NCBI RefSeq assembly: GCF_021462225.1
Contig: NC_061805.1
Coordinates: forward strand, 2,045,001 to 2,109,000
Length of the DNA stretch: 64,000 bases
Direction: 5' to 3'
From: Girardinichthys multiradiatus
Lineage: Eukaryota > Chordata > Actinopteri > Cyprinodontiformes > Goodeidae
Shown: positions 53,470 through 63,598 of the stretch, piece after piece
How the letters are laid out: every line of letters begins with the position of its first letter
Position numbering within the stretch: position 1 is the stretch's first letter
The notes under the pieces: generated by a model
What the model saw: the letters and a program-made list of their open reading frames with translations, nothing else
Told to the model about the DNA's origin: nothing
Databases searched by the model: none
Translations under genes and position numbers: made by a program

Positions 53470-54420
53470 TGTCTGATCAGCTACAGTCTCCTAATTTAGA
53501 TCTAGCAGCAGCAAATGACCTGGCCCGTGCTGTAATCACTGCTATAGCAGAAAAATGCACAGATGAAAAATGGGAGACACTCAGAAAAGAAGCAGAAAGA
53601 CACTATACGACAGCAAAAAAGCCAGACCCAAACAGCTAAAGCATTTTATTGTGGACGCCACCGATAGATAAAAAATGTGCAGACAGCATAGATGAACTAA
53701 AAACAAGGTCATTCTACTCTGTTATAGACAGGATGCTAATGGAACTGAAACAGCATTTTTCTTCAGAAACAAATGAAGGACTGACAGGTTTACCAGCTCT
53801 AAGCACCAACCACCCATTGTTCCTTGACCAAAAATGAACACTGCCTATGGCCTGTCATCATGGAGTTAATGAGAAGAACGCGTCAGCAGAGCTCCACAAA
53901 GATCCATTCCTGGAGTAATAATATGAACATCTTTGACTCTTTGTAGAACTAAGAAACAGCAGTGGGGACAGTCGAACAAGTGACCTGGCACTTCCTGCTA
54001 TCAATCCTTGAAGAACTAGGACCCTGGGCAGCGACAGCAATGCTTTTGCCCTCAACCACAATAACAGCTGGATTGTCCTGTTATGAAGACCTCTGATTGA
54101 CCTTTTCTGACTTTATAATGCATTTGGTGTGGATGGAAAATGTCCACATATACAGATACAACTCGGGAAACAGAATACAGTGAATTCCTTGAAACAGTTT
54201 CATAGTACACTATACTCCATACCTTCATATGTTATGTTTGTATATGCTTTAACTGAATACCACATATTCATTATCAACTTTATTGGTGACTGTTGCAGAT
54301 GTCAGAGTTCTGGGTGCACCTTTGTGCTTGTGTCTGTGTGTGCTGAGAATTATCAACACACAAATTATCCTTCCTAGTACACTCAGTAGAAGGCTTAGCC
54401 CCCCTTAGCACCCGCAGAAA
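53470..54420 (+). pseudogene. Probable hAT-type transposase fossil
   Basis: MSDQLQSPNLDLAAANDLAR and VITAIAEKCTDEKWETLRKE (53,470-53,639), then ELKTRSFYSVIDRMLMELKQHFSS (53,690-53,760), read like the region before the hAT dimerisation domain in ZMYM/ZNF862-type hAT-derived proteins (x-L-Q-x-P-x-L-D-L ... Y-x-x-x-x-D-x-x-x-x-x-L-x-x-x-F). Stop codons separate the pieces and the C-terminus is unclear. Family from memory, moderate certainty. Confidence 0.45.
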
Positions 54421-54829
54421 ACATTTCTGAAGCTGCCACTGAAAGATGATCTGATAAACTGCTTTATAAAACAGCTACTGACTGCTATTTTCAACTTTAA
54501 ATGCTATGGAAACAACAAGGGTTTGCGTAGCTGTCCCCACACTGCTTCGTAAATCATAGAAGCAACAGCAACATCTAGCAATCGACTGGTAAGGTCCATA
54601 TCAGGCTCAGCAGTAAGGGTGACCCGCAGTGACCAACATCAGGAGCTTCAAGGTCTCTGGCGCCCTCTTGCGACAGTCCCTGTCAGGGGCCAACTGATGG
54701 AGGATCAGGTGGAAAGTCAGCTGACTTCACCCCAAACAGGAAGAGGAAGCGACCAACCAGTCAAGATGATATAGCTAAGTGGTTTGTTTGTTTGTTTTAC
54801 TTGATAAGAGAAAAGTTCAAAGTGAAAAG
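54421..54829 (+). promoter_or_regulatory. fkbp15 upstream region
   Basis: About 400 bp between the hAT-like fossil and the fkbp15 start codon. No TATA box at a useful distance. GGCGCCCTCTTGCGACAG at 54,659 is the only GC-rich patch. Any promoter must be short or overlap transposon relics. Confidence 0.3.
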
Positions 54830-54879
54830 ATGTTTGGTGGGGAAGATGAAGACGGAGACTTTCTGTCCCCCTCAGGAGG
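54830..54879 (+). CDS. fkbp15: fkbp15 exon 1
   Basis: 50 bp, ATG TTT GGT GGG ... TCA GGA GG, donor GTGAGT. Phase 2. The start is fixed by the conserved MFG...FLSPSGG opening. Confidence 0.92.
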
Positions 54880-57800
54880 GTGAGTTTGTTTTATTAACCC
54901 AACTATCGTTCTTTAGCTTGCGAGCTAACTAGCTTAGCAGCACCTGATGACCTGTTGTTCTTTGGAGAATAAAGCTAATTTAAACTGCAGTTCTTAGAGA
55001 GGTTAAACCTTCACTTCCTTCCCGAAACTCGCTAATTTTTATAACCCTGATTCAAAGTTGTGAGACCTTTAACAGCGTCTGCCTAAAGTTTTCAGCTCCG
55101 AAAGATTGACCTGATCTAAGTTTGTGGAGATGGTAAAACAAGCCTTGAACTTGTTTTCTTTTCCACTAGTGAAACAAAGGTCTGATAAGTCATAAACAAT
55201 TTTTAATCAGTATAATCATAGTCAGATAATAGTTCAACAATCTTTGGTTTTCAGCACAAATAGTTATTTTTATTTTATTTTTAACAGAATGTGAAAACGG
55301 TGCAGAATAAATCAGTGAAGATTTGACTTGTCAAAAGCATTGAAATCGACCTTTTGTTTCTGTGTTTTTTCAAATGGAGCAAACGTTTCCAAGATTACAA
55401 ATATTCCAATTCATATTTGACTTTTCCAAGTTACTGTAGAACTGATCTGAGGTGGTCCAGGTTTCCTAAAAACTGTGAAATACCTTTTCCTTAAATGCCA
55501 AATGAGACCAGATGCTAACTTCAGCCAAATCTCTGATAGATGAGTGCCAACATGGCCTCAGCGTCTGTCATCTTATGTAGTAATAATGACTGAGTGCTTT
55601 CAGCCTCCATGGCTTTTTCAGGTCACACATAAAACTACAACAGACCTTTTGTTGTAAGACTTCCTTAAAATATACTTCTCCTCCCAACCATGAGACACCC
55701 GGTTGCTGCTTTGCTCCATTCTCAGACATGCAAGTTGCTGTGCTTTAAGCAGGACCACTGTGTGACGACAGCAGCCAGTGGGTTTCCTGCTCTGAAAGAT
55801 GGGAGTGTTTTTTCCAAACTAATTCCTCTCACATGCGACTTGTTAGTGGAGTAAGGAGAAAGCCTCTGCTGTAGCCCATGTCTGCTCAGCTTACATCCAG
55901 CTCTAAAGCTGCAGTGCCTCACTCCTTTCCTGTGATGCTGTTGAATCTCCCACTCTGGTGTGACAGCACTGGGGGTCAGAGTTTTGGGGGCTGCCCTGGA
56001 GCAAACTACTGGAACAGAACAGCCCAAGGATTCTGAGTCACAAACGGGCTGTCCCTCGTCGTCTCGGATCTTCTTTACCACCAGAGATGAAGCCCTCAGG
56101 ACCTTCAACATGTCTGTTCTGGGAGACACCAGTGACTACCAGTGGAAGGAGTTCCAGGGGTCAGTATGAGGCTGACAAGATTCTCTGGTTAATCAGTCAG
56201 GAGATGGACTAAATAGATGAAAGCTATGTGTAATCAGCTGATTAGGAAAAGTATGTTTGCAGCATTTCTGCAAAGCCATGTTGGCAGTTGTTACTGTTAA
56301 AGATTATTGTATAGTAACGGTGCTTCAGCTGCGTTTTCTAATGAAGTGAAATGTTTCAGCAGCATAACTGCAGGCTTAGTCACTGACGCTGTCTGGTTCT
56401 GCAGCATCAGGATGTGCATCTGGACAGCTGCAGACTGCTGATTGTTCTAAATCATAACCACAATGAAGTTAACCCCCCCCCCCCCCCCCCAGTTATTTCA
56501 GGTCAAGAGTGTTTAAAGACCTGAGTGAACTCAGTAGGTTTTAAAATGAAAATGCGCCTGCAATTAACACGTGATAAATGTAGGCTGAGAGATGATCTTT
56601 AGAGAATAAGTGTTTTCATTATTTGTGTAAATGTGTTTCTGGAACACTGTATAGATGGTTCTCTTTGTCAGTTTTGGGGATTTTATGTATAGACGTTTCT
56701 GGAGATGGACAGCAACGACATGAAAGACCTATTAGGTGATTTCCAAACAATTTAAACTCCATCATTCTACAGCAAACTTTTAAAACAAGAGCGGACGTCC
56801 CGGCCAATTCATCCTATGGTCAGACCGCACGTCAGGCCTCAGTTAGCATGTTAAACTTTATGATGTACCATGAAAGACTGAACAAGCGTGGCTTGGTTGG
56901 AAGGGCTGAGAGAGTCTCTTCTCTCTCAGAGCAACATGACAGCATTGCACAAACACCTAATACCAACTGTTTAGCATGGTGGTGGAGCGCTGATGGTATG
57001 GGCTTGTTTAGCACAGGACGGTGATCCCAAACGGAGCGGCAAATCTAACTGAATAAAAAAAAATCCAAATGTTGTCATGGCCCAGTCAAAGTCCTGACCT
57101 AAACCTGATTGAAGAGCTTTGTAGAAGTAAATACCCAAAAACAGTAAGAAATGAAGCAACGCTGGAAACATTTCTCAGAATTCCACCACAACAATGGGAG
57201 AAACTAGAAGAGTCGTGTATAAGAAGGCTTGTTATGGAGATATCTGAAGATGCTTAGCTTGAGAAGAAAGGACAGCTTAATATTTGCTGACTTCTGTTTC
57301 CTGGGGGCTGTCTGCTCTGGTCCATGACTGTGATTGGTCATCTGAACACCATGAGTTAACCATGGGTTGACAGCTAAGCAGGTTCTCCGCTGTTCACCTG
57401 AAGCCACCCTTGTTGCAGTTAGTGGTACCTGCTCCTAGATCCAGTCTGTATTAAGAAGTTGATTTGTTTTTTGATGCCCTGATCAGTATAAATCATTTCT
57501 GCTTGTGTCAAAGGTTGGGTGTTTAATCATTGACAATTAAAGTACATACATTAAACAGCCTACAGTGGTTCATACATTTTATTGTAGAAATATCCATGTT
57601 CAGATGTCTCTATTGTTTGTTTAAACAGAGCCAAGTTGGCTTCCCTTTTTGGACTAGACCAGGTAACCAGTCAAGGAAATGATTCCTTTCAGTATACAGC
57701 CCCCAAACAGCCCAGGAAGACCTCCAGTCAAGGTAAGACCAGAAGAACAAAGACATCACTAACCATGATGTGGAGGCTGCACTGATGCTGTCCTTTAACA

Positions 57801-60800
57801 CATCCAGCACCAGAGAGTCAGAAACAGCCTGGAGCTCCTGCAGTGTTACTCGCCTCTGCAGTTCAGGCCTTTAAATAGTGAGTTTAACTGTCTTTTAAGT
57901 TTTTCACTTTTTTATTCTCCGTTCCTTTGAACAAAATTACAAGTTAGTACCGATCCCTGTTTGAAATAGTATAAATATGTAAGTCTTTAATCAAAGTTCT
58001 TGTGTGCTGCTCCTGTGTCATGCAGTACTAACGGACAATACATGAAGCAAGGAAAGCTGGGAGCAGCTGTGCTGGGCAACCACACAACAAAAGAGGTTGG
58101 CCTTGAGCTCAGTCACTTGTTTGAGATTATTGGTGGGACTTCTTGTTTTAATGACTGCATTTTCTTTTTTTCTGTAGTACAAGCTTCTGCTGTATTTGAG
58201 CCAACAGAAACCAGTGACTGCTGCCAGGATTCATGTGGGCTTTTTTTTTACGGTCAGAAGCATCATGAAAGATGCACAAACACATAATTGGCTTCACCCT
58301 TTGCACTAAAATAATGTTTGGTGTCATTTTAAAAAGGACTGAACGTGGGTCCAAATGTTGCTCTTGCCTTGCAGGTACAGCTAAACAATTACTGCACGTT
58401 TTATGATGACCAGAGGCAGAACTGGTCCCTGATGTTTGAATCAGAGAAAAATGCATCAGACTTTTGCAAAGAGGTGAGTAGTACAGAAGTGGATTAGTGA
58501 AAATGCTGTTAAACAGTCTTAAAAAAAACCAAATGAGCTTCTTTTTCAGTTCTAATAGTTGAAGCATCTGTGTATATTTTAATTAGTATACACAGTGCCA
58601 GCTGCAATTATTGACTCCTGGTAAAGATGAGGGATAAATTCAGCTTTTATTGGCACACATTCGATCCCCGGTCTTCATCAGTAACATACCACAAGGCTGA
58701 AGCAGACAGAGTGAGGAACCTGTCATCATTCTTCTCTAACCAATGTCTCTAGAGCAGGGATGCCCAACTCCAGTCCTCAAGAGCTACTATCCTGCAACGT
58801 TTGGGTGCATCCCTTCTCCAACACACCTAAATCAAATGAATGGTTCATTAACAGGCTTCCACAGAGCTGAATGATATGCTGATGAAGGAATTCAGCCATT
58901 GGATTTAGGTGTCTTGGAGAAGGGATGCATCCAAAGGTTGCAGGATTTTAGCTTCTGAGGACTGGACATGGGCACCTCTGCTCTAGATCCTCCTGAGTCC
59001 TTGGTTCTCTCTGATGCTCTCTTCTCTACAACCCAGAGATCTTTTTATAGGGTCTACGTCTTGGGGTTCAGACTCAGTCATAGTTAAACGTTGACTTGTG
59101 TCTGGTGAACCATTTCTATGTAAATCAGAGCAGATATTGTGGACCTTTTATCCTGTTAAAAAAACAGTGATGATCCATTTTCAGTTCATTTTTCCAGCCC
59201 GCTTTTTTTCAGGTTAACCTTTCTTATTTGACTGAAGCGCATAATAACCAGTTAAAGTCCCAGCAGAGTTTAGAAAACTCCTTGTCTACATTTGGTAGGA
59301 CAGAAGTGGAGGATATGGAGACTTGGTGACCCTAAAAAGCCATCATTTGCTGCCGATTACTAACAGTGAGGTTCAGAGATTTCTTTTACCTCCTTTTTCC
59401 TTTCCTTCTCACTCTGGCTAGATGAATCTGAGTCCTGGTCCAGCCTTTTGACCAGTGGCTAATAGAAATGGGTGTCTGTGTCACATCATATTTATATCAG
59501 AGAAGCAGAAAGTGGTGGATTACTAGAGGTTGGTACGTAGAAGGTAAATGAAAACAGAATACGATGATTTGCAAATCCTGTTCAATCTATATGCAACGGA
59601 ATCCACTACAAAGACAAGATATTTAATGTTCAAACTGATAAAATGTTTGTTTTATTGCATATATACTCATTTTGAGTTTGATGCTTGCAACATGTTCCAA
59701 AGAAGCTGGGTCAGGGTCATGTTTACCACTGTGTTACATCACCTTTCCTTGTAACACTCAATAAGTGTTTGGGAACTGAGGACTGCTGAAGATTGTTGAA
59801 GCTTTGTAGGTAGAATGCTTTCCCATTCTTGCTTGATGAACAACTTCAGTTGCTCAACAGTCCGGAGTCTCCGTTGACGTATTTTGTGCTTCAAAATGCT
59901 CCACACATTTTCAGTGGTAGACGGGTCAGGACTGCAGGCGGGCCAGAACTCTTTTACTGCACGTGGTGGAACACGTGCAGAATGTGGCTTGGTATTATCT
60001 TGCTGAAATAAGCAGGAATATTCCTGAAGAAGAAGGCTTGGAATCAGCAGATGTTGCTCCAAAACCCGGATGTACCTTTCAGCATTAATGGTACCTTCAC
60101 AGATGTACCAGTTACTCATGCCATAGACACTAACACACCTCCATACCATCAAAGAGGCTGGCTTATGAACTTTGTGCCGGTAACAATCCAGATAGTCCTT
60201 TTTTCTCTTTGGCCTGGAAAAACAGTCTGAAATGTGGACTCATCAGACCACGGCACACTTTTCCACTTTGTGTATGTCCATCTCAGATGAGCTCGGACCC
60301 AGAGAAGCCAGCGGTGTTTCTGGATGTTGTTGATATATGGCTTTGCATGTTAGAGTTTTAACTTGTAGCGACGAACTGTGTTGACGGTGGTTTTCTGAAG
60401 TGTTCTTGAGCCCACGTGGTGATGTTCATGACAGAATGATGTTGGTTCTTAATGAAGAGCCCCCTGAGGGGTTGAAGGTCACGGGCATTCAATGTTGGTT
60501 TTAAGCCTTGTCACTTACATGCAGAGAGCTCTCCAGATTCTCTGAACCTTTTAATGTTATAGACTGTTGATGATGAAATCCCAAAATTCTTTGCAATTGT
60601 ACGTAGAGAAACGTTCTCAAACTGTTGGACTATTTACTCACACAGTTGTTCACAAAGTGTTGAACCTCACCCCATCCTTGCTTGTGAACAACTAACCTGT
60701 TCCCATTTAACCAGTTCACCCATGGAATGTTCCAAACAGGTGGTTTTTGAGCAAACTTTTCCAGTCTTTCGTTGCCTCTGTCCCAGCTTTTTTGGATTGT

Positions 60801-63598
60801 GTTGCAAGCGTCAAATTCAAAATGAGTGAATATGTGCAAAAAACAATAAAGTTTATCAGTTTGAAAATGACATATCTTGTCTTTGTAGTGGATTCAGTTG
60901 CATAAAGGTTGAACAGGATTGGCAGATCATTGTATTCTGTTTTTATTCCTGTTTTATCCCCACTTCATTGGAATTTGAGATTTATTTACTGTTGAAGTTC
61001 TGGAAACTCTGATCAGCTTAAATTAGTAAAGACTCAATTAATTGCTTCGGTTACATTTATTTTAATGGATTGTTCCAGCTACATGAAACTGTGCCACCAG
61101 TTACTTCGTTAGAAAATATTTTTGGGCTTTTTCACACCTTTACCAAGGGTGCCAATAAATGGTCTCAGCACTGCATTTAACAACTATACGTCTTGTTTTT
61201 TTTTTTTTTTGTCTAAAGCTGCATTCACCTAATTTTAATATGATATAGATTATAAGACAGTGTGTGTCAGATATTAAGTCACTGCTTTAATCAACACAGC
61301 GAGGAAAGAAGCTGTTTATGCTGACAGATCATGGTCCGACAGAACACAACAGGTATTATGACCCTGTGCTGATATACTGGCTTTAAACCTCAGCACTGTG
61401 GCAAACATTAAATCCAAGGTTTTTCTCAAGCAGAATTGAAATGTCACCCTTTTCCTGGTTGTATGGTCTGTCTTTAAACTGTGAAATGATTCCCTGTTTG
61501 TTTTTGATTGTCAGGTATGTCTGGCCAAAGCAAACTGTTCCTCCTCTTTAGACTCTGTGGTGACTCAGGATCTTAGTCTTGGTGAGGGCCAAGTGGTGGA
61601 GAGTGGAGACTCTGTGGAGGTGGTGTACACGGGCTGGCTCCTGCAGAACCACGCCATCGGACAGGTCTCGCTGTAGTTGAGGCTCTTCAGTACGCCTGTG
61701 ATGTGTTGACCTGACAGCACGCAGCTAATTACTCTTTGTGTCTGGTTTCAGATGTTTGATTGCAACCAGAACAAAGACAAGCTGCTACGACTTAAAATCG
61801 GAGCTGGGAAAGTAATCAAAGTGAGTCGACGCAAACCAAGTAGAATAATCATTTTTTGTTTCAGCTGTAATACACCATATAAGCATTAGATATCCAATAA
61901 TTACAGTCTGCTGTAAAATATCCAGTCATTGAAATGTTCTGAGCCACAGATCCAGGTTCAACCCTCTCTTCTAAATCTAAAGGCAGGGTTTCTTTTTCCT
62001 TTTTTGTTGGGTCCCCTCTTTCTATCACCAGAAATCTAAAATTAACGAGAACCAGTTTACTGAAAAAAAGCATTTGTGTAAATAAAAATGAACTGAACAG
62101 AAATGAATGAATATCATAAGAACCATAACATCTGAATCTTTTTTATTTTCTCTGGATGACTGGTCCCCTTATTAAACACCATCTGGTGTATGAAAGGAGT
62201 CATGTATGTGTGTATTATTGAGCTGCAGACTCTGACACACATTTCCAACATTAAAAACGTCCACACTAAAGACTTTGTACCAAACTGAGTTAGACCTTAG
62301 GTACATGGATGCCTGACCTGCCGGTTGCCATCTATGGCACTGAAGCTGAACGAATTTATCTGCTGGCTAACACACCATCCTTGGTGATTGTCTTTAAAGT
62401 GATGTTGATGTCAGAAATCAGTTGATTATTTCTGTACTGTTCCTTTAAACACAGGTTATTGCTTTAATATGATTTAACTGGGCCGCAATCACAGAGTTAC
62501 ATTAATGACTAGTTTCCTTTGGACTAATGTCTGATTTAGTTTCACTCAGCTGACTCATTTTCACACACAGTTACTCTGCACAGACCAGCTATGGCACTAT
62601 GGCGTCCTGACTAATGGGGCTGCACAATATAAAGAAATTGTACCCTGGTGATATAGTATGTGTAGGTTGTGTATTGGAATATTACTTGATAGAACGGTAC
62701 CAGCCAACCTAACAGGATGAGATTAGCCAGCCTAAATGTTCATCAACATGTCATGTTTTTCAGCTGATTTTTCCTTTTTCTTTGGTTAATGTGTGGACAG
62801 GGATGGGAGGAAGGAATGCTGGGAATGAAGAAAGCTGGCCGTCGTCTCATTATCATCCCGCCCACTCTAGCTTATGGATCCAAGGGGGTTCCGAACAGTA
62901 TACCGCCTAACAGCACTCTGATCTTTGAAGTGGAGCTACGACGGGTATTTCCTACATCACTCTTGATCAGCATTGTTTGTACACAGTATGTTGTCATTTC
63001 AGGGACTCTGTTTCAGGAGCTACACTGCCTTTCTCTGCCTCCTTACTCATGTTTTGATGAACTGTGAAGATCCTTATGAAACCTGTCTTGCAGGTGAAGT
63101 TTTCCAAAGACAGTGGTTCTGATCAGGCAAGTTCCAGCTCCAGAGAATCTGCTGCTCCCTCCCTGGCACCATCTCCATCCCCCAGTGTGGAAAATTTGAT
63201 CTCAGACCCTCCAATGCTGTCATCTTCTTCAGCTTCTGGCAAACCAGGGTAAGATTTACCCAGAAGGTTAGGGACATCATCATTAAATTCTCTATCACTT
63301 TGTTTTAACTGATTTTATCTTGAACCATTTTCTTTTCAAGGGAGCCGCCACTTCGAGCCAAGTCGAACTCTCTGAGTGAACAGCTGGGGGTAACAACTCA
63401 CCCTGCATTCATTGTATATGTTTACAATATTAATTTTCCGTTCAACTTTGCTGAATGAAAATCTTTCGTTTTAAACAGCAGCATCCAGATGCCACTAAAG
63501 CCAAGCTGATTTCTCGCATGGCGAAGATGGGGCAGCCCATGCTGCCCTTTATGACCGGAGCTGCCAGCCAGCCTGAGTCTAGTGACTCTGAGCTGGAG
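54830..63598 (+). CDS. fkbp15: FK506-binding protein 15 (WAFL), exons 1-12, partial at the window end
   Basis: Twelve joined exons give 385 codons without a stop. The N-terminus [17 protein letters not shown] then [11 protein letters not shown] is the FKBP15 signature. Residues about 70-156 form the WH1/EVH1-like domain ([40 protein letters not shown]). Residues about 180-278 form the FKBP isomerase domain ([46 protein letters not shown]). A Ser/Pro-rich linker and the conserved SNSLSEQLG and [16 protein letters not shown] follow. The coiled-coil C-terminal two thirds lie beyond the window. In mammals the protein associates with actin, WIP and early endosomes. The FKBP pocket keeps Phe, Asp, Val-Ile, Trp and the Tyr of AYG, so it looks competent for ligand. 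It lies 4.3 kb downstream of fgf24, same strand. Confidence 0.93.
56110..56159 (+). CDS. Candidate alternative first coding exon of fkbp15
   Basis: ATG at 56,110 opens [16 protein letters not shown] plus GG and meets the donor-like GTCAGT. It is 50 bp and ends in phase 2 with GG, exactly like canonical exon 1, so it would splice in frame to exon 2 (...[14 protein letters not shown]). The same frame is open upstream to 55,960 ([15 protein letters not shown] precedes the ATG), and a possible acceptor TGTGACAG ends at 55,966. As an internal exon after exon 1 it would hit a stop, so only a first-exon role fits. It could instead be a relic of another gene. Confidence 0.25.
56790..57260 (+). pseudogene. 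Tc1-like transposon fossil in fkbp15 intron 1
   Basis: Pieces: GAAAGACTGAACAAGCGTGG, GAGAGTCTCTTCTCTCTCAG, AGCATGGTGGTGGAGCGCTG (GGG block), ACGGTGATCCCAAACGGAGC (second Asp block) and [15 protein letters not shown] (Glu block, 57,071-57,120). Large internal deletions and stops. Sense is the same as fkbp15. Confidence 0.7.
57629..57732 (+). CDS. fkbp15: fkbp15 exon 2
   Basis: Acceptor TTTGTTTAAACAG, donor GTAAGA. Encodes [19 protein letters not shown] and [15 protein letters not shown]. Ends in phase 1. Confidence 0.92.
57808..57877 (+). CDS. fkbp15: fkbp15 exon 3
   Basis: Acceptor AACACATCCAG, donor GTGAGT. Encodes [20 protein letters not shown] and FKY, entering the WH1-like domain. Ends in phase 2. 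Confidence 0.85.
58026..58095 (+). CDS. fkbp15: fkbp15 exon 4
   Basis: Acceptor TGTGTCATGCAG. Encodes [20 protein letters not shown] then TKE. Donor GTTGGC is non-consensus after +2, but the junction [10 protein letters not shown] is the one known in the family. Confidence 0.88.
58178..58252 (+). CDS. fkbp15: fkbp15 exon 5
   Basis: Acceptor TTTTTCTGTAG, donor GTCAGA. Encodes [20 protein letters not shown] then GFFFT. The 25-codon size keeps the mammalian spacing (IHV, five residues, then V-x-x-NNY). A nine-T homopolymer in the coding part ends just before the donor; a shorter alternative donor exists at CAT-GTGGGC. Confidence 0.82.
58375..58473 (+). CDS. fkbp15: fkbp15 exon 6
   Basis: Acceptor TCTTGCCTTGCAG, donor GTGAGT. 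Encodes [20 protein letters not shown] and [13 protein letters not shown], the end of the WH1-like domain. Confidence 0.93.
58751..58986. mobile_element. Palindromic MITE in fkbp15 intron 6
   Basis: AGAGCAGGGATGCCCAACTC at the left and the complementary GGGCACCTCTGCTCT at the right, with inner inverted arms (GCATCCCTTCTCCAACACAC against GTCTTGGAGAAGGGATGCAT). About 235 bp, no coding sequence, flanked by CTCTAG on both sides (possibly part duplication, part terminus). Resembles an abundant fish hAT-like MITE. Confidence 0.7.
59548..60948 (-). mobile_element. Tc1/mariner-superfamily element with about 170-bp inverted repeats
   Basis: 59,548-59,714 and 60,779-60,948 are inverted copies (ATCCACTACAAAGACAAGAT is shared exactly; AAAACAGAATAC(A/G)ATGAT and TCATTTTGA(A/G)TTTGA(C/T)GCTTGC nearly so). 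Total 1.4 kb, which with an internal transposase is the structure of a complete element. It lies in fkbp15 intron 6 in antisense. Confidence 0.85.
59742..60630 (-). pseudogene. Transposase pseudogene of the 59.5-60.9 kb element
   Basis: On the minus strand: helix-turn-helix region [20 protein letters not shown] (about 60,600), then after several stops a 137-codon open part (60,152-59,739) with [16 protein letters not shown], the second Asp block [13 protein letters not shown] and the Glu block [20 protein letters not shown]. The first Asp region ([11 protein letters not shown]) is altered. Stops at about 60,360 and frameshifts show it is dead. Confidence 0.8.
61515..61664 (+). CDS. fkbp15: fkbp15 exon 7
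   Basis: Acceptor TTTTGATTGTCAG, donor GTCTCG. Encodes [20 protein letters not shown], then [20 protein letters not shown] and LQNHAIGQ: the linker and first strands of the FKBP domain. Confidence 0.93.
61752..61820 (+). CDS. fkbp15: fkbp15 exon 8
   Basis: Acceptor TGTCTGGTTTCAG, donor GTGAGT. Encodes [20 protein letters not shown] then VIK, including the pocket residues Phe-Asp and Val-Ile. Confidence 0.93.
61821..62800 (+). other. fkbp15 intron 8, nothing recognised
   Basis: 980 bp with no exon or transposon that I recognise. Confidence 0.4.
62801..62944 (+). CDS. fkbp15: fkbp15 exon 9
   Basis: Acceptor AATGTGTGGACAG, donor GTATTT. Encodes [40 protein letters not shown] and IFEVELRR, the end of the FKBP fold with the pocket Trp and Tyr. 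Confidence 0.94.
63094..63248 (+). CDS. fkbp15: fkbp15 exon 10
   Basis: Acceptor ACCTGTCTTGCAG, donor GTAAGA. Encodes [20 protein letters not shown] then a Ser/Pro-rich linker to SASGKPG. Ends in phase 2. Confidence 0.92.
63341..63389 (+). CDS. fkbp15: fkbp15 exon 11
   Basis: Acceptor TTTCTTTTCAAG, donor GTAACA. Encodes [16 protein letters not shown], a conserved FKBP15 motif. Confidence 0.9.
63479..63598 (+). CDS. fkbp15: fkbp15 exon 12
   Basis: Acceptor CGTTTTAAACAG (a NAGNAG site, CAGCAG, so one Gln may be optional), donor GTCAGT. Encodes [20 protein letters not shown] and [20 protein letters not shown]. The next intron runs off the window end. Confidence 0.9.

Larger units (their letters stand above)
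54880..57628 (+). other. fkbp15 intron 1 (2.7 kb)
   Basis: Holds an exon-like open segment (55,967-56,159), an 18-base poly-C run (56,473-56,490) and a Tc1 fossil (56,790-57,260). Nothing else recognised. Confidence 0.5.

Noticed and set aside
55967..56159. Internal exon of fkbp15 between exons 1 and 2
   Set aside because: Joined to exon 1 the phase is wrong and a stop follows; only an alternative first exon fits.
58000..58287. Single 95-codon open frame as a separate gene
   Set aside because: It spans fkbp15 exons 4 and 5 and the intron between them; splicing explains it better.
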